From assembly GCA_943356675.1 (NCBI GenBank), contig CALRFQ010000004.1:1-52317 (forward strand): a stretch of 52,317 nucleotides of DNA, read 5' to 3'. The notes under the pieces were generated by a model. The model was not told the origin of the DNA. It ran no database searches and was given only the letters and a program-made list of their open reading frames with translations. This DNA is from Candidatus Nomurabacteria bacterium (GTDB lineage Bacteria > Patescibacteriota > Minisyncoccia > Phycocordibacterales > UBA9973). Below are positions 26,646-36,351 of the stretch, one piece after another; the stretch's first letter is position 1, and every line of letters starts with the position of its first letter. The position numbers were made by a program, and so were the translations under genes.

Positions 26646-27344
26646 ATGATAAAAAATAAAAAAGGAAAACTAATTGTAATAGATGGCACGGATGGAAGTG
26701 GGAAGAAGACACAAGTGGATTTACTAATGAAGCATTTGTCTAGCGAGGGGTATAAGGTGAAGATGGTAGACTTTCCGGATTACTCTTCAAATTTCTTTGG
26801 AGAATTCATCGGGCACTGCCTCTCTGAGCAATACTTCAACTTCGTAAATGTGCATCCGAAGATTGCTTCGGTCCTATACGCGGCAGATAGATTTGAAACG
26901 AAAGAGAAGATGGAGAAATGGCTAAATGACGGATTTATAATTATTGCGAACCGCTATGTGAGTGCAAACCAGATCCACCAAGGAGGAAAGATAAAGAATG
27001 CGAAAAAGCGCCAAGCATTTATCGAGTGGCTCGATGAGATGGAATACAAAGTTTTTAAAATTCCAAGACCAAATGTAGTTTTCTATTTAGATATTCCGAT
27101 TAATATTACAAAAAGGCTTCTTAAAGAGAGAAATAAAAGTACTTCACGATCCTACTTAGGGAAGAAGAAGGATGTTCACGAGAAAGATTTCTCATTTCTA
27201 GAAAATTCTAGAAAGAGCGCGGTTTGGCTCGCAAAGACTCAAAAGAATTATGTGCAAATCGATTGCGTTTCGAAAAATGTTCTCCGCACTCGCGAGGACA
27301 TACATGAAGAACTGTATAAAAAAGTAGGGAAGCTTTTAAAGTAA
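26646..27344 (+). CDS. tmk: Thymidylate kinase
   Basis: KLIVIDGTDGSGKKTQVDLLMKHL P-loop; ADRFETKEKMEKWLNDGFIIIANRYVSANQIHQ. Confidence 0.88.
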   Translation: MIKNKKGKLIVIDGTDGSGKKTQVDLLMKHLSSEGYKVKMVDFPDYSSNFFGEFIGHCLSEQYFNFVNVHPKIASVLYAADRFETKEKMEKWLNDGFIIIANRYVSANQIHQGGKIKNAKKRQAFIEWLDEMEYKVFKIPRPNVVFYLDIPINITKRLLKERNKSTSRSYLGKKKDVHEKDFSFLENSRKSAVWLAKTQKNYVQIDCVSKNVLRTREDIHEELYKKVGKLLK

Positions 27345-27405
27345 CTTCTGTTGACAAAATTCAAAATAAGCGTAGTATGAGGGTAAATTTTTAACCCCAA
27401 ATAGT

Positions 27406-27750
27406 ATGACTAGCATTGATTCAACCCTGCTCCCATTAAGGAACTTTTTCCTTTATTTGCTTATTAATAATAAATTACAGATTGAGGAGATCTACAGCAT
27501 CCTCTATAATCGGAAATTTATTAAAGAGAGCGAGTTCGAGGAATTCCAGCGCATAGATATATTGCCAAAATATACCGATATCGCTGAGGCTGCTATGCAC
27601 CCTGAGAATTTCTTATTAGTTCAAAAGATTTTTACAAAATTTTCAGAGTTATTGGGTAATGACACCCTCTATCATGGCTTTGTGAATTATCAGAAAATTC
27701 ACGATGTCATATTCACTAAAGATTACTTTAATCCAGTAATCGAAAAATAA
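27406..27750 (+). CDS. Hypothetical protein
   Basis: 114-aa ORF preceded by TTGACA-16-TAGTAT and followed by a terminator. Confidence 0.6.
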   Translation: MTSIDSTLLPLRNFFLYLLINNKLQIEEIYSILYNRKFIKESEFEEFQRIDILPKYTDIAEAAMHPENFLLVQKIFTKFSELLGNDTLYHGFVNYQKIHDVIFTKDYFNPVIEK

Positions 27751-27775
27751 AAGACAATTTATATTGTCGCAATAG

Positions 27776-27797
27776 AAGGCTTACCTAAGCCTTTTTT
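27776..27797 (+). terminator. Rho-independent terminator
   Basis: AAGGCTTA-cc-TAAGCCTT followed by a T run. Confidence 0.85.
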
Positions 27798-27830
27798 GTT
27801 TGCCTGCCATAAATGCTATAATCACCACAT

Positions 27831-28337
27831 ATGAGAATTCCGATAGTAAATGAACAGGATGAAGTTTTATATTATAAAGAACGTGAAGAGACTACCCGTG
27901 AAGAAATACGGCGTATTATTGGACTCAATGTTTTTAATGAAAAAGGTGAAGTCCTTATTGCAAAACGCCAATCCAATAAAAAAATTGATCCTAATTTATG
28001 GGGTCCGTCTGTGGCTGGCACAGTGGATGAAGGTTGTGATTATGATGATACTGTAGTTAAAGAAGCTGAAGAAGAAATAGGATTAAAAAATATAAAACCA
28101 ATATTTTTAAAAAAATATTTTTACGAAACTCCTAAAACAAGGCGCTACACACAGCTTTATTACGTCACAATAGATTCTGGTACAAAACTAACTTTGCAAG
28201 ATGAAGAAGTAGCTGAAATCAAATGGATTAGTATTATTGACTTAGAAAATTGGTTTAAAGAAAAGCCAAAAGATTTTATTCCATCATTCCAAAGGACAAT
28301 GAATAATATCAAAGAAATTAATGAAAATAAAAATTAG
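27831..28337 (+). CDS. NUDIX hydrolase (IPP-isomerase-like subgroup)
   Basis: LIAKRQSNKKIDPNLWGPSVAGTVDEGCDYDDTVVKEAEEEIGL. Confidence 0.88.
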   Translation: MRIPIVNEQDEVLYYKEREETTREEIRRIIGLNVFNEKGEVLIAKRQSNKKIDPNLWGPSVAGTVDEGCDYDDTVVKEAEEEIGLKNIKPIFLKKYFYETPKTRRYTQLYYVTIDSGTKLTLQDEEVAEIKWISIIDLENWFKEKPKDFIPSFQRTMNNIKEINENKN

Positions 28338-28743
28338 AAAATTAAAAGAAGATGCGAAGTTGCCTACATATGCAAACCCGGGGGATGTGGGTATGGATAT
28401 GTATGCGATGGAGACAGTGACTATTCCTCCTATGGGGCACCACAGATTTTGGCATGGATTTGCACTGGAGTTTGAGAATGGCTATGCGGCTATAGTGAAG
28501 GATAAATCGAGCATTTCTAAAGCGGGGCTTCACACTATGGGAGGAGTTTTCGACGCGGGATTTAGAGGAGAATATAATACGCACGTAGTAAACCTTGGAA
28601 GCGAAGCGTATACTGTGGAAGCTGGCGACAAGGTGGCACAGCTCATCATTTACCCTGTGGCTATTGCGGAACTTGAGGAATCTGATACATTAAGTGAGTC
28701 AGTGCGTGGGGAAGGAAGCTTCGGCAGTACAGGCAAAAAGTAA
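28321..28743 (+). CDS. dut: dUTP diphosphatase-like protein
   Basis: YANPGDVGMDMYAMETVTIPP...KDKSSISKAGLHTMGGVFDAGFRGE...GDKVAQLIIYP...RGEGSFGSTGKK. Confidence 0.88.
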   Translation: MKIKIRKLKEDAKLPTYANPGDVGMDMYAMETVTIPPMGHHRFWHGFALEFENGYAAIVKDKSSISKAGLHTMGGVFDAGFRGEYNTHVVNLGSEAYTVEAGDKVAQLIIYPVAIAELEESDTLSESVRGEGSFGSTGKK

Positions 28744-28744
28744 T

Positions 28745-30469
28745 ATGGAAACACAGATAAAGAATTTAATTAAAGATGCACTTAAGAACCTCGGCATAGA
28801 AGCGAAGGCTATAGTGCTCGAGCACCCAGCGGATATAAAGATGGGGGATTATTCTACGAACGTTGCCATGGCTTATGCAAAAGCTCTCAAGATGAACCCA
28901 AAGGAATTGGCAGAGAAAATCGTGGGAGGAATAAATAAAATATCAGAAATTGAAAAAATCGAAGTTGCTGGTCCTGGCTTTATAAACTTCTATCTATCTC
29001 GCGAATTTTTTGCAAATTCTATAAAAGAAATTTTAAATAATAAAGAAAATTGGGGTAAAAATAATATTTCAAAAGGAAAGAAGATTATGGTGGAGTATAC
29101 AGACCCAAATCCTTTCAAACCATTCCATATTGGTCACCTTATGACGAATGCCATAGGAGAGTCACTTGCTCGTATTACAGAATTCTCTGGTGCGGATACT
29201 GTGCGTGCAAACTATCAAGGTGATGTAGGTATGCATGTGGCGAAGTCTATGTACGGGATTTTCAATTCTAAAGAATATAAAGAAAGTGGAATTCCAAAAT
29301 TAGGAAGTTCTGAGGCAGCTGTGTGGATAGGTGAATGCTATTCGAAAGGTAGTGATGCATATGACAATGATGCTGACGCTAAAAAGGAAATAGAAAGTTT
29401 TAATAAAAAAGTTTATGACAAGAGCGATGAAAAGGTAAATGAAGTTTATGATTGGGGTAGAAGTGTTACCCTAGAAGCCTTTGAAGAAATTTACAAAACT
29501 TTAGGAACAAAGTTCAAGCATTACTTTTTTGAAAGTGTAATGGCACCAATTGGCGAGAAGATAGTTCGAGAAAATATGGGAAATGTGTTTGAAGAATCCG
29601 AAGGCGCCATAGTATTTCATGCTGAGAATTATGACCCCAAGCTTCATACTCGTGTATTTATTACGTCCCTCGGAATTCCACTTTATGAGACGAAAGAAAT
29701 TGGACTTACCGTTACAAAATTTGAAAAAGAACAAAACCTCGACCTTTCTATAGTAGTTACTGCTATCGAGCAAGGTGAATATATGAAAGTAGTTGCGAAA
29801 GCTATGTCACTGCTTCATCCAGAGCTCGAAATGAAGATGAAGCATATTACTCACGGAATGATGCGTCTTACAACAGGGAAGATGAGTTCAAGAAAAGGGA
29901 ATGTAATTACTGGAGAGTCACTACTTCGTGATTCTATTTCCACAATTTTAGAAAAAGTACAAGAGAGGGATATGAGCGAGGATGAGAAGAAAGAGGTGGC
30001 AGAAATTGTGGGAGTATCTGCGCTCAAATATTCAATCTTAAAATCTTCGATGGGATCAGACATTATTTATGACTTCGATAAGTCTATATCTTTCGAAGGG
30101 GATTCAGGTCCGTACCTTCAGTACACAGTTGTGCGTGCAAGTGCGATACTCCGAAAGGCAGAGGAAGCAGGCCTATCACCTGTAACCTTTGACCTATTAC
30201 CTGTTCCAAACGAGATTACGAGTTTGGAACACATGCTCTATCAATTCCCTGAAGTCGTCGCTCGCGCATATGAATCACTTGAACCTCACCATATAGCCAC
30301 ATACCTTACTGAGCTTGCGAGCGCCTTTAACTCATTTTATGGCAATACTCAAATAATAAACAAAGAAGACCCAAATTCAGGTTACCGCGTAGCCCTCGTG
30401 GAAGCTTTCTATAATACTATGAAAAACGGCTTATACCTTTTAGGTATCAAAACTCCTGAAAAGATGTAG
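28745..30469 (+). CDS. argS: Arginyl-tRNA synthetase
   Basis: EYTDPNPFKPFHIGHLMTNAIGESLARI (HIGH), MRLTTGKMSSRKGN; C-terminal DALR domain. Start at 28745 follows dut directly. Confidence 0.95.
   Translation: METQIKNLIKDALKNLGIEAKAIVLEHPADIKMGDYSTNVAMAYAKALKMNPKELAEKIVGGINKISEIEKIEVAGPGFINFYLSREFFANSIKEILNNKENWGKNNISKGKKIMVEYTDPNPFKPFHIGHLMTNAIGESLARITEFSGADTVRANYQGDVGMHVAKSMYGIFNSKEYKESGIPKLGSSEAAVWIGECYSKGSDAYDNDADAKKEIESFNKKVYDKSDEKVNEVYDWGRSVTLEAFEEIYKTLGTKFKHYFFESVMAPIGEKIVRENMGNVFEESEGAIVFHAENYDPKLHTRVFITSLGIPLYETKEIGLTVTKFEKEQNLDLSIVVTAIEQGEYMKVVAKAMSLLHPELEMKMKHITHGMMRLTTGKMSSRKGNVITGESLLRDSISTILEKVQERDMSEDEKKEVAEIVGVSALKYSILKSSMGSDIIYDFDKSISFEGDSGPYLQYTVVRASAILRKAEEAGLSPVTFDLLPVPNEITSLEHMLYQFPEVVARAYESLEPHHIATYLTELASAFNSFYGNTQIINKEDPNSGYRVALVEAFYNTMKNGLYLLGIKTPEKM
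30172..30206 (+). repeat. Five degenerate heptamers inside argS
   Basis: cctatca|cctgtaa|cctttga|cctatta|cctgttc. Confidence 0.7.
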
Positions 30470-30522
30470 GATACTACTTTTTTTATGCTATAATATTAAA
30501 ACTTAATAGTTGACTTTTTATT

Positions 30523-32376
30523 ATGATGAAAAAATATTTATCAATTTTTGTTTTATCTTTTTTGTTCCTAAGCACTAATAGTGCCTTGGCTGTTTATAAT
30601 GCGTCAGACGTGATAGGGCAACGTGATTCTTCAAATAATGCTGTTTTTACAACAAGTGCTGCAAATAACGGTAGTACGGTAAGTGCACGAGGGCTTTCTA
30701 GTGAAGTTCGTGCTGTAAAATTAGACACAGTACATCACCGATTGTTCGTTGTGGATAGAAATAACAATCGTGTACTTGTGTACAACCTTGATTCCAGTAA
30801 TAATCTTCTTGATACAGATGCTGATAATGTATTTGGACAAGTTGATTTAACTGCTACTGCATCATCTTGTACTACCGCGACAGGTTTAAATTCACCTACT
30901 GGCGCAGAATATGATTCTGCAAATAATCGTCTATTTGTTGCTATGACCAATAGTGGAAGTGCTTATAGTCGTATTGTTGTTTATGATTTATCTTCTGGTA
31001 TTACAGATGGGATGGCTGCAGTAAATGTACTTGGTCAAGCAAATCTTACAACATGTAATTCTAGAGTAAGTACGGCGAGTAACGTATATTTCCCATTTGA
31101 TATGAAGTACGACACTACTACAGGGTTATTGTATGTAGCAGATTTGTCTCGTAACCGTGCACTTGTTTTTGATGCTCGTCCAGCAAGTTCTGCTCCTATG
31201 ACTGTGTGTGGTGCTACTACAACAGGTATAGTAGACAATATGGATGCATCATGTGTTCTTGGTCAACCAAACTTTTCTACAGTTAGTTCAGGTAATACAA
31301 TAGCAAAAATGAATGGTACATTTGGTTTTGAAATCGATACGACTAATCATCGTTTATATGTATCTGAATATGCTTCCAATCGTATTAAGGTTTATGACAC
31401 ATCAGCATTAGCAACAAGCATGGATGCTTCATATGTTTTAGGTCAGACTGATTTTTCTGGAGCTACATCAGGTGTAACACAATCGAAATTTAATTCTCCG
31501 ACTGCGATGGCGTTTGATGCCACTACTGGACTACTTTATGTAACTGATGAAAACAACCACCGTGTAATGGTTTTTGATGTATCAGGAACTATATCTAACG
31601 GAATGTCTGCATCGTATATTCTTGGTGCAGATGATTTTACAACAATAAATAGTGGACCTACAGCATCTTTAATGGGAGTAGTTTTTGGTGTTGCTATTGA
31701 TACAAACAACAAGAATTTATTTGTGGTGGATAAAACTAATGACCGTGTTCTTCTTTTTAAACCAACTATTGCAATTCAATCAAGCACATTGAATTCAGGT
31801 AAAGTAACTAGAACATATTCAGAAAGTATATCGATAAGTGATAATCAACAGACTCCTTCTCTTGAGCTAGTTAGTGGAACGTTACCAACTGGAATTTCAA
31901 TTTCAGGTACATCATTAGTGGGTAGAGCTACAGAATTTGGAACTTACAATTTTGTATTAAAGGCAGTTGATACTGGCATACACGGAATTTTCTCTTCAGA
32001 TGACACTAATTTCAGCATAGACATTCAATACCTACCTAGTACTTCTGGATCTACTGCTTCAAGCTTTGGTTCAAAAGTAAACAATAATACTCAAAGTTCA
32101 ATTCCTGTAAGTACTGAAAATGATACATCTATTAAGGTGTGTGCCGCATTTGGTAAGCCAGTTAAGTTTGGTAGAAATAATGATAAAGATGAGGTAAAGC
32201 TATGGCAACAATTCTTAAACAATAGTGAAGGTGAGAAATTAGCTGTTGATGGAGGATACGGATTAAAGAGCAAGCTAGCTGTTGCTAGATTCCAAAAGAA
32301 GCACAACCTAGGATCAGATGGAATTATAGGTCCAAAAACAGAAGAAGAGGGTAATAAAACAAAGACTTGTTATTAA
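30523..32376 (+). CDS. Secreted NHL-type beta-propeller protein with Ig-like and peptidoglycan-binding-like C-terminus
   Basis: Signal peptide KKYLSIFVLSFLFLSTNSALA; repeated VLGQ..F / HRLFV.D..NNRV motifs; C-terminal DEVKLWQQFLNNSEGEKLAVDGGYGLKSKLAVARFQKKHNLGSDGIIGP. Confidence 0.88.
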   Translation: MMKKYLSIFVLSFLFLSTNSALAVYNASDVIGQRDSSNNAVFTTSAANNGSTVSARGLSSEVRAVKLDTVHHRLFVVDRNNNRVLVYNLDSSNNLLDTDADNVFGQVDLTATASSCTTATGLNSPTGAEYDSANNRLFVAMTNSGSAYSRIVVYDLSSGITDGMAAVNVLGQANLTTCNSRVSTASNVYFPFDMKYDTTTGLLYVADLSRNRALVFDARPASSAPMTVCGATTTGIVDNMDASCVLGQPNFSTVSSGNTIAKMNGTFGFEIDTTNHRLYVSEYASNRIKVYDTSALATSMDASYVLGQTDFSGATSGVTQSKFNSPTAMAFDATTGLLYVTDENNHRVMVFDVSGTISNGMSASYILGADDFTTINSGPTASLMGVVFGVAIDTNNKNLFVVDKTNDRVLLFKPTIAIQSSTLNSGKVTRTYSESISISDNQQTPSLELVSGTLPTGISISGTSLVGRATEFGTYNFVLKAVDTGIHGIFSSDDTNFSIDIQYLPSTSGSTASSFGSKVNNNTQSSIPVSTENDTSIKVCAAFGKPVKFGRNNDKDEVKLWQQFLNNSEGEKLAVDGGYGLKSKLAVARFQKKHNLGSDGIIGPKTEEEGNKTKTCY

Positions 32377-32384
32377 TTATGCTC

Positions 32385-32414
32385 ATAAAAACACCACATA
32401 TGTGGTGTTTTTAT
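32385..32414. terminator. Perfect 30-bp palindromic terminator between NHL paralogues
   Basis: ATAAAAACACCACAT|ATGTGGTGTTTTTAT. Confidence 0.8.
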
Positions 32415-32471
32415 GTAATATCTTTTAAACTTATGATATAATATTAAAACTTAATAGTTAACTTTTATATT

Positions 32472-34292
32472 ATGAAAAAATATTTATCAATTTTTGTTTT
32501 ATCTTTTTTGTTCCTAAGCACTAATAGTGCCTTGGCTGTTTATAATGCGTCAGATGTTATAGGGCAGCGTGACGGGTCTAATAATGCGTCTTATACTACA
32601 AACACCGCAGCTGTAACAGCAAGTGGTTTGTCTGCTTATATACGAGGTATTGCCCTAGACGAAGTACATCATCGTCTGTTTATATCTGACGGATCAAACA
32701 ACCGTGTTTTGGTTTACAATCTTGACTCAGCAAATAAACTTATAGACACTACCGCTGACAATGTTCTAGGTCAACCAGATATGACATCAAACACGTCTTT
32801 ATGTACCAGTATGTCTGGTTTAGCTGGCCCCAGAGGTTTGTCTTATGACCCATTAAACAATCGCCTTTTTGTTACGATGGATGGTATGACTGATTACAGA
32901 ACAGGGCATGGTGTTTTTGTATACGACGTAGCTTCAATTACAGACGGTGAAGCGGCTGTGAATGTGCTAGGCAGGTCAACTATGGCATCTTGTGCAAACA
33001 CAAGTGTATACAATGCTGTAAATATTATGTTTCCGTACGGTGTTGCCTTTGATGTAGAAACAGGCCTATTATATGTTTCTGACCTATCTCATAGCCGTGT
33101 TGTCGCTTTTGATGCACGACCAGCTGGTAGTGCATCTACTTCATTTTGTGGCGCCAGTGCCACCACAGGTATTGCAGACTTTATGTCAGCTTCATGTGTG
33201 ATAGGTAAAGCAAACTTTACTTCGTCTACTTCAGCTCCTTTATCTGATACTGTTATGGGTAACAATTCAGGTGTAACTATAGATTATGTACACCACAGGC
33301 TTTTTGTTAGTCAGTATGCTTCAAATAGAATTACAGTATATGACATATCAAGTTTGGCAAACGGAATGGCTGCATCATATGTTATCGGGCAGGCAGACTT
33401 TTCTACATCTGCAGCTGGATTAACCGCATCTACTGTAAACAATGTCAGCTCTACAAGTTATGACTCTGTAAATAATTACCTTTATGCATCAGATGAATTA
33501 AATAGACGCGTTCTAGTATATAAATTAGACAATATAGCAAACGGCATGTCTGCTTCATACATACTTGGCCAAGACGATTTTACTACAAACACAGCAAGTC
33601 TGACACAGCATGGTTTCGGAGACAAGCCAGGTGAATCTTATTATGATACAACAAATCAACGCCTGTATGTTTTAGAACAAGCTGGTGCACGCGCATTAGT
33701 TTTCCAGCCAACAATCGCAATCCAATCAAGCACATTAAATTCAGGTAAAGTGACTAGGTCATATTCAGAAAGTATAACGATAAGTGATAATCAACAGACT
33801 CCTTCCCTTGAACTAGTTAGTGGAACGTTACCAAGTGGAATTTCAATTTCAGGTACGTCACTAGTGGGTAGAGCTATAGAATTTGGAACTTACAATTTTG
33901 TACTAAAAGCAATAGATACTGGTATTCATGGTATTTTCTCCTCAGATAATACTAATTTTAGTATTGATATTCAGTATCTACCTAGTACTTCTGGTTCTAC
34001 AATTATGGGTTCAATACCCATAGAGATTAATAATAATGATTCATCAAGTAAAGTTTGTGTAGCATTTAGTAAAACTATAAAAGCTGGTCAAAAGAATGAT
34101 AAAGATGAAGTTAAGTTATGGCAGCAATTTTTAAACAATAGTGAAAATGAGAACTTAGTGATCGACGGGGGGTATGGTGCGAAGAGTAAAGCTGCAATTG
34201 TTAAATTTCAAAAGAAAAATAATTTGGGTTCTGATGGTATCATAGGACCGGTTACTCGTCTTCCAGCAAATATGATCCTTGGATGTAAGTAA
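32472..34292 (+). CDS. Paralogous secreted NHL-type beta-propeller protein with peptidoglycan-binding-like C-terminus
   Basis: Same signal peptide and C-terminal modules as 30523..32376; ends TRLPANMILGCK. Confidence 0.88.
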   Translation: MKKYLSIFVLSFLFLSTNSALAVYNASDVIGQRDGSNNASYTTNTAAVTASGLSAYIRGIALDEVHHRLFISDGSNNRVLVYNLDSANKLIDTTADNVLGQPDMTSNTSLCTSMSGLAGPRGLSYDPLNNRLFVTMDGMTDYRTGHGVFVYDVASITDGEAAVNVLGRSTMASCANTSVYNAVNIMFPYGVAFDVETGLLYVSDLSHSRVVAFDARPAGSASTSFCGASATTGIADFMSASCVIGKANFTSSTSAPLSDTVMGNNSGVTIDYVHHRLFVSQYASNRITVYDISSLANGMAASYVIGQADFSTSAAGLTASTVNNVSSTSYDSVNNYLYASDELNRRVLVYKLDNIANGMSASYILGQDDFTTNTASLTQHGFGDKPGESYYDTTNQRLYVLEQAGARALVFQPTIAIQSSTLNSGKVTRSYSESITISDNQQTPSLELVSGTLPSGISISGTSLVGRAIEFGTYNFVLKAIDTGIHGIFSSDNTNFSIDIQYLPSTSGSTIMGSIPIEINNNDSSSKVCVAFSKTIKAGQKNDKDEVKLWQQFLNNSENENLVIDGGYGAKSKAAIVKFQKKNNLGSDGIIGPVTRLPANMILGCK

Positions 34293-34351
34293 ATCTATTT
34301 CTCTCAAAAAAGTGCTTTTTTTACACAGTATTTACTGTATAATATAAACAC

Positions 34352-36304
34352 ATGAAACGGAAGTTAATATTTAAGGTAATATCTGTATTTATAATAATTT
34401 CAGTATTTTTTATTGCTTATAAAAACTACTCACACGCTGCATTTAGTACAGTAGACTGTACAAACGGCGCACACCTCACAACACTAGGGGGTATATCTCA
34501 GGCTGAATGTCAGGCATTAGAAGATTTATATACAGATACAGCCGGTGCATCGTGGACCACTAAGACAAACTGGGATACTGTTTCTGATGTTGGTACATGG
34601 TACGGGGTAACTCGTACTGGTACACATGTTACAACTATTCTATTAAATAGTAATAATCTGGTTGGGACTTTACCCTCATCTATCTCTAGTTTAACAGGGT
34701 TAGTAAGTTTCAATGTGCAAAATAATACACTTTCTGGTCCTATACCATCTTTTACTTCAAATACTGCTCTGATTAATCTTATTATGAGCTATAATCAATT
34801 CACTGGATCAATTCCATCATTAAGTACAAATACATTATTAGAATATGTTTATTTTAATAATAATCAACTCACTGGGTCTATTCCATCTTTATCAACCAAT
34901 ACCGTATTGGTTGATTTATATATTAATAATAATCAACTCACTGGGTCTATTCCATCACTAAGTACAAATACATTATTGAGATATGTTGATTTAGGATACA
35001 ATCAACTCACTGGGTCTATTCCATCCCTAACAACCAATACTACATTAGTTTATTTTTATGTTAATAATAATCAACTCACTGGGTCTATTCCATCATTAAC
35101 ACCAAATACATTATTGAAATATGTTGAGTTAAATAACAATCAGCTTACTGGATCTATTCCATCATTAACAGCAAATACAGTCCTAGAAGAATTTTATGTT
35201 AATAAAAATAATCTAAGTGGAGATATTCCAGATCTAACATCTTTTGCTTCACTTTTAGGTTCATTTGCTGAAAATGCTTTATATACCAGTTCTAGTACCA
35301 TAGATACAGCTGCAGATACTAAATTTTCTGAAAACTGGTCTGCTACGCAAACCATAGCTCCTACTGGAGTTGCTGCCACAGTATCAGGAACTGATATTAT
35401 TATTTCATGGAATCCTATAGAATATGCATCCATTGGGTCTTATAAAGTTTACTCAAGTACAGTTTCAGGTGGGCCGTACAGTACATTACAAGGCACCGTA
35501 GCTAGGACTGGTAGTCAAACACTTACTATTTCTGGTCTGAGTACTAATACGAATTATTATTTTATAGTTCAGTCGTATACACCAGACAACGGAACACAAC
35601 AAAATGTAGTAACTGCAGATTCAGCAGAAGTTTTAGGAAGAATTGCGAGGCGCTCAAGTTCTAGTGGAAGTTCTGGAAGAGTAATTCATACATATCCAAC
35701 AAGTGCGGATGCTTCTAAAATGAATATATCTTTAACCAATATTCCAACTTTAGTAAATAATATTGCCAAATTAAAGTGGAGCCCTATTGTTAATGCGGTC
35801 AGCATGGTGTTTTCTTTGGACTCAAATTTTATAAATGCAATAAGTATGCCATTCAAACAGGAATCAAATTTTATTTTACCAAGCGTTATTGGGACATATA
35901 ATATATACGCAAAACTCACTTCTTCTACTGGTGATTCATTGTATTTTAATCCAATCTTAGTAAAAATTGATAACATTTCAAAAATTAAGCTAGTGGAAAA
36001 GCCAATCGTTCCAAAAGTGATTAATAAAAAACCAACAGTAACTCCAATTAAAACTATAAAGACATGTGGACCGCTTAATAAATACTTAGAACCAGGAAGA
36101 GTAAATAATGATAAAAATGAAGTTAAGCTTTGGCAGAATTTCTTGAATAAATACGAGGGGGAGGAACTTGATGTAAATGGTAATTATGATTTACTAACTC
36201 AAGAAGCTGTCTTTCGGTATCAAGCTGTAAATAATATGAAAGTTGACGGAGTAATAGGATCCGCTACACGCCTACCAGCAAACAGAATCCTTGGCTGTAA
36301 GTAA
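34352..36304 (+). CDS. Secreted leucine-rich-repeat protein with Fn3-like and peptidoglycan-binding-like domains
   Basis: N-terminal TM/signal; (N)NNQLTGSIPSLxxNTxLxxxxx repeats; TNYYFIVQSYTPDNG Fn3-like; C-terminal NEVKLWQNFLN...VDGVIGSATRLPANRILGCK. Confidence 0.9.
   Translation: MKRKLIFKVISVFIIISVFFIAYKNYSHAAFSTVDCTNGAHLTTLGGISQAECQALEDLYTDTAGASWTTKTNWDTVSDVGTWYGVTRTGTHVTTILLNSNNLVGTLPSSISSLTGLVSFNVQNNTLSGPIPSFTSNTALINLIMSYNQFTGSIPSLSTNTLLEYVYFNNNQLTGSIPSLSTNTVLVDLYINNNQLTGSIPSLSTNTLLRYVDLGYNQLTGSIPSLTTNTTLVYFYVNNNQLTGSIPSLTPNTLLKYVELNNNQLTGSIPSLTANTVLEEFYVNKNNLSGDIPDLTSFASLLGSFAENALYTSSSTIDTAADTKFSENWSATQTIAPTGVAATVSGTDIIISWNPIEYASIGSYKVYSSTVSGGPYSTLQGTVARTGSQTLTISGLSTNTNYYFIVQSYTPDNGTQQNVVTADSAEVLGRIARRSSSSGSSGRVIHTYPTSADASKMNISLTNIPTLVNNIAKLKWSPIVNAVSMVFSLDSNFINAISMPFKQESNFILPSVIGTYNIYAKLTSSTGDSLYFNPILVKIDNISKIKLVEKPIVPKVINKKPTVTPIKTIKTCGPLNKYLEPGRVNNDKNEVKLWQNFLNKYEGEELDVNGNYDLLTQEAVFRYQAVNNMKVDGVIGSATRLPANRILGCK
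34721..35272 (+). repeat. Eight tandem 69-nt units encoding 23-aa plant-type LRRs
   Basis: Units such as NNQLTGSIPSLSTNTLLEYVYFN with 69-nt periodicity; near-identical core aataatcaactcactgggtctattccatc. Confidence 0.9.
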
Positions 36305-36351
36305 ATCTATTTCTTTCAAAAAAGCTTATTTTTTGGTAGTATTTACTGTAT

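Noticed and set aside
27753-27768. GACAAT-ttat-ATTGTC palindrome as a regulatory operator
   Set aside because: Lies just after a stop codon and before a clear terminator; most likely 3' UTR structure, insufficient evidence for an operator.
28694-28744. argS start at 28694 as listed
   Set aside because: Overlaps dut out of frame; METQIKNLIKDALKNLGIEA at 28745 is the natural start.
34721-35272. Possible CRISPR-like or noncoding tandem repeat
   Set aside because: 69-nt units are in frame and encode LRRs, with no unique spacers.
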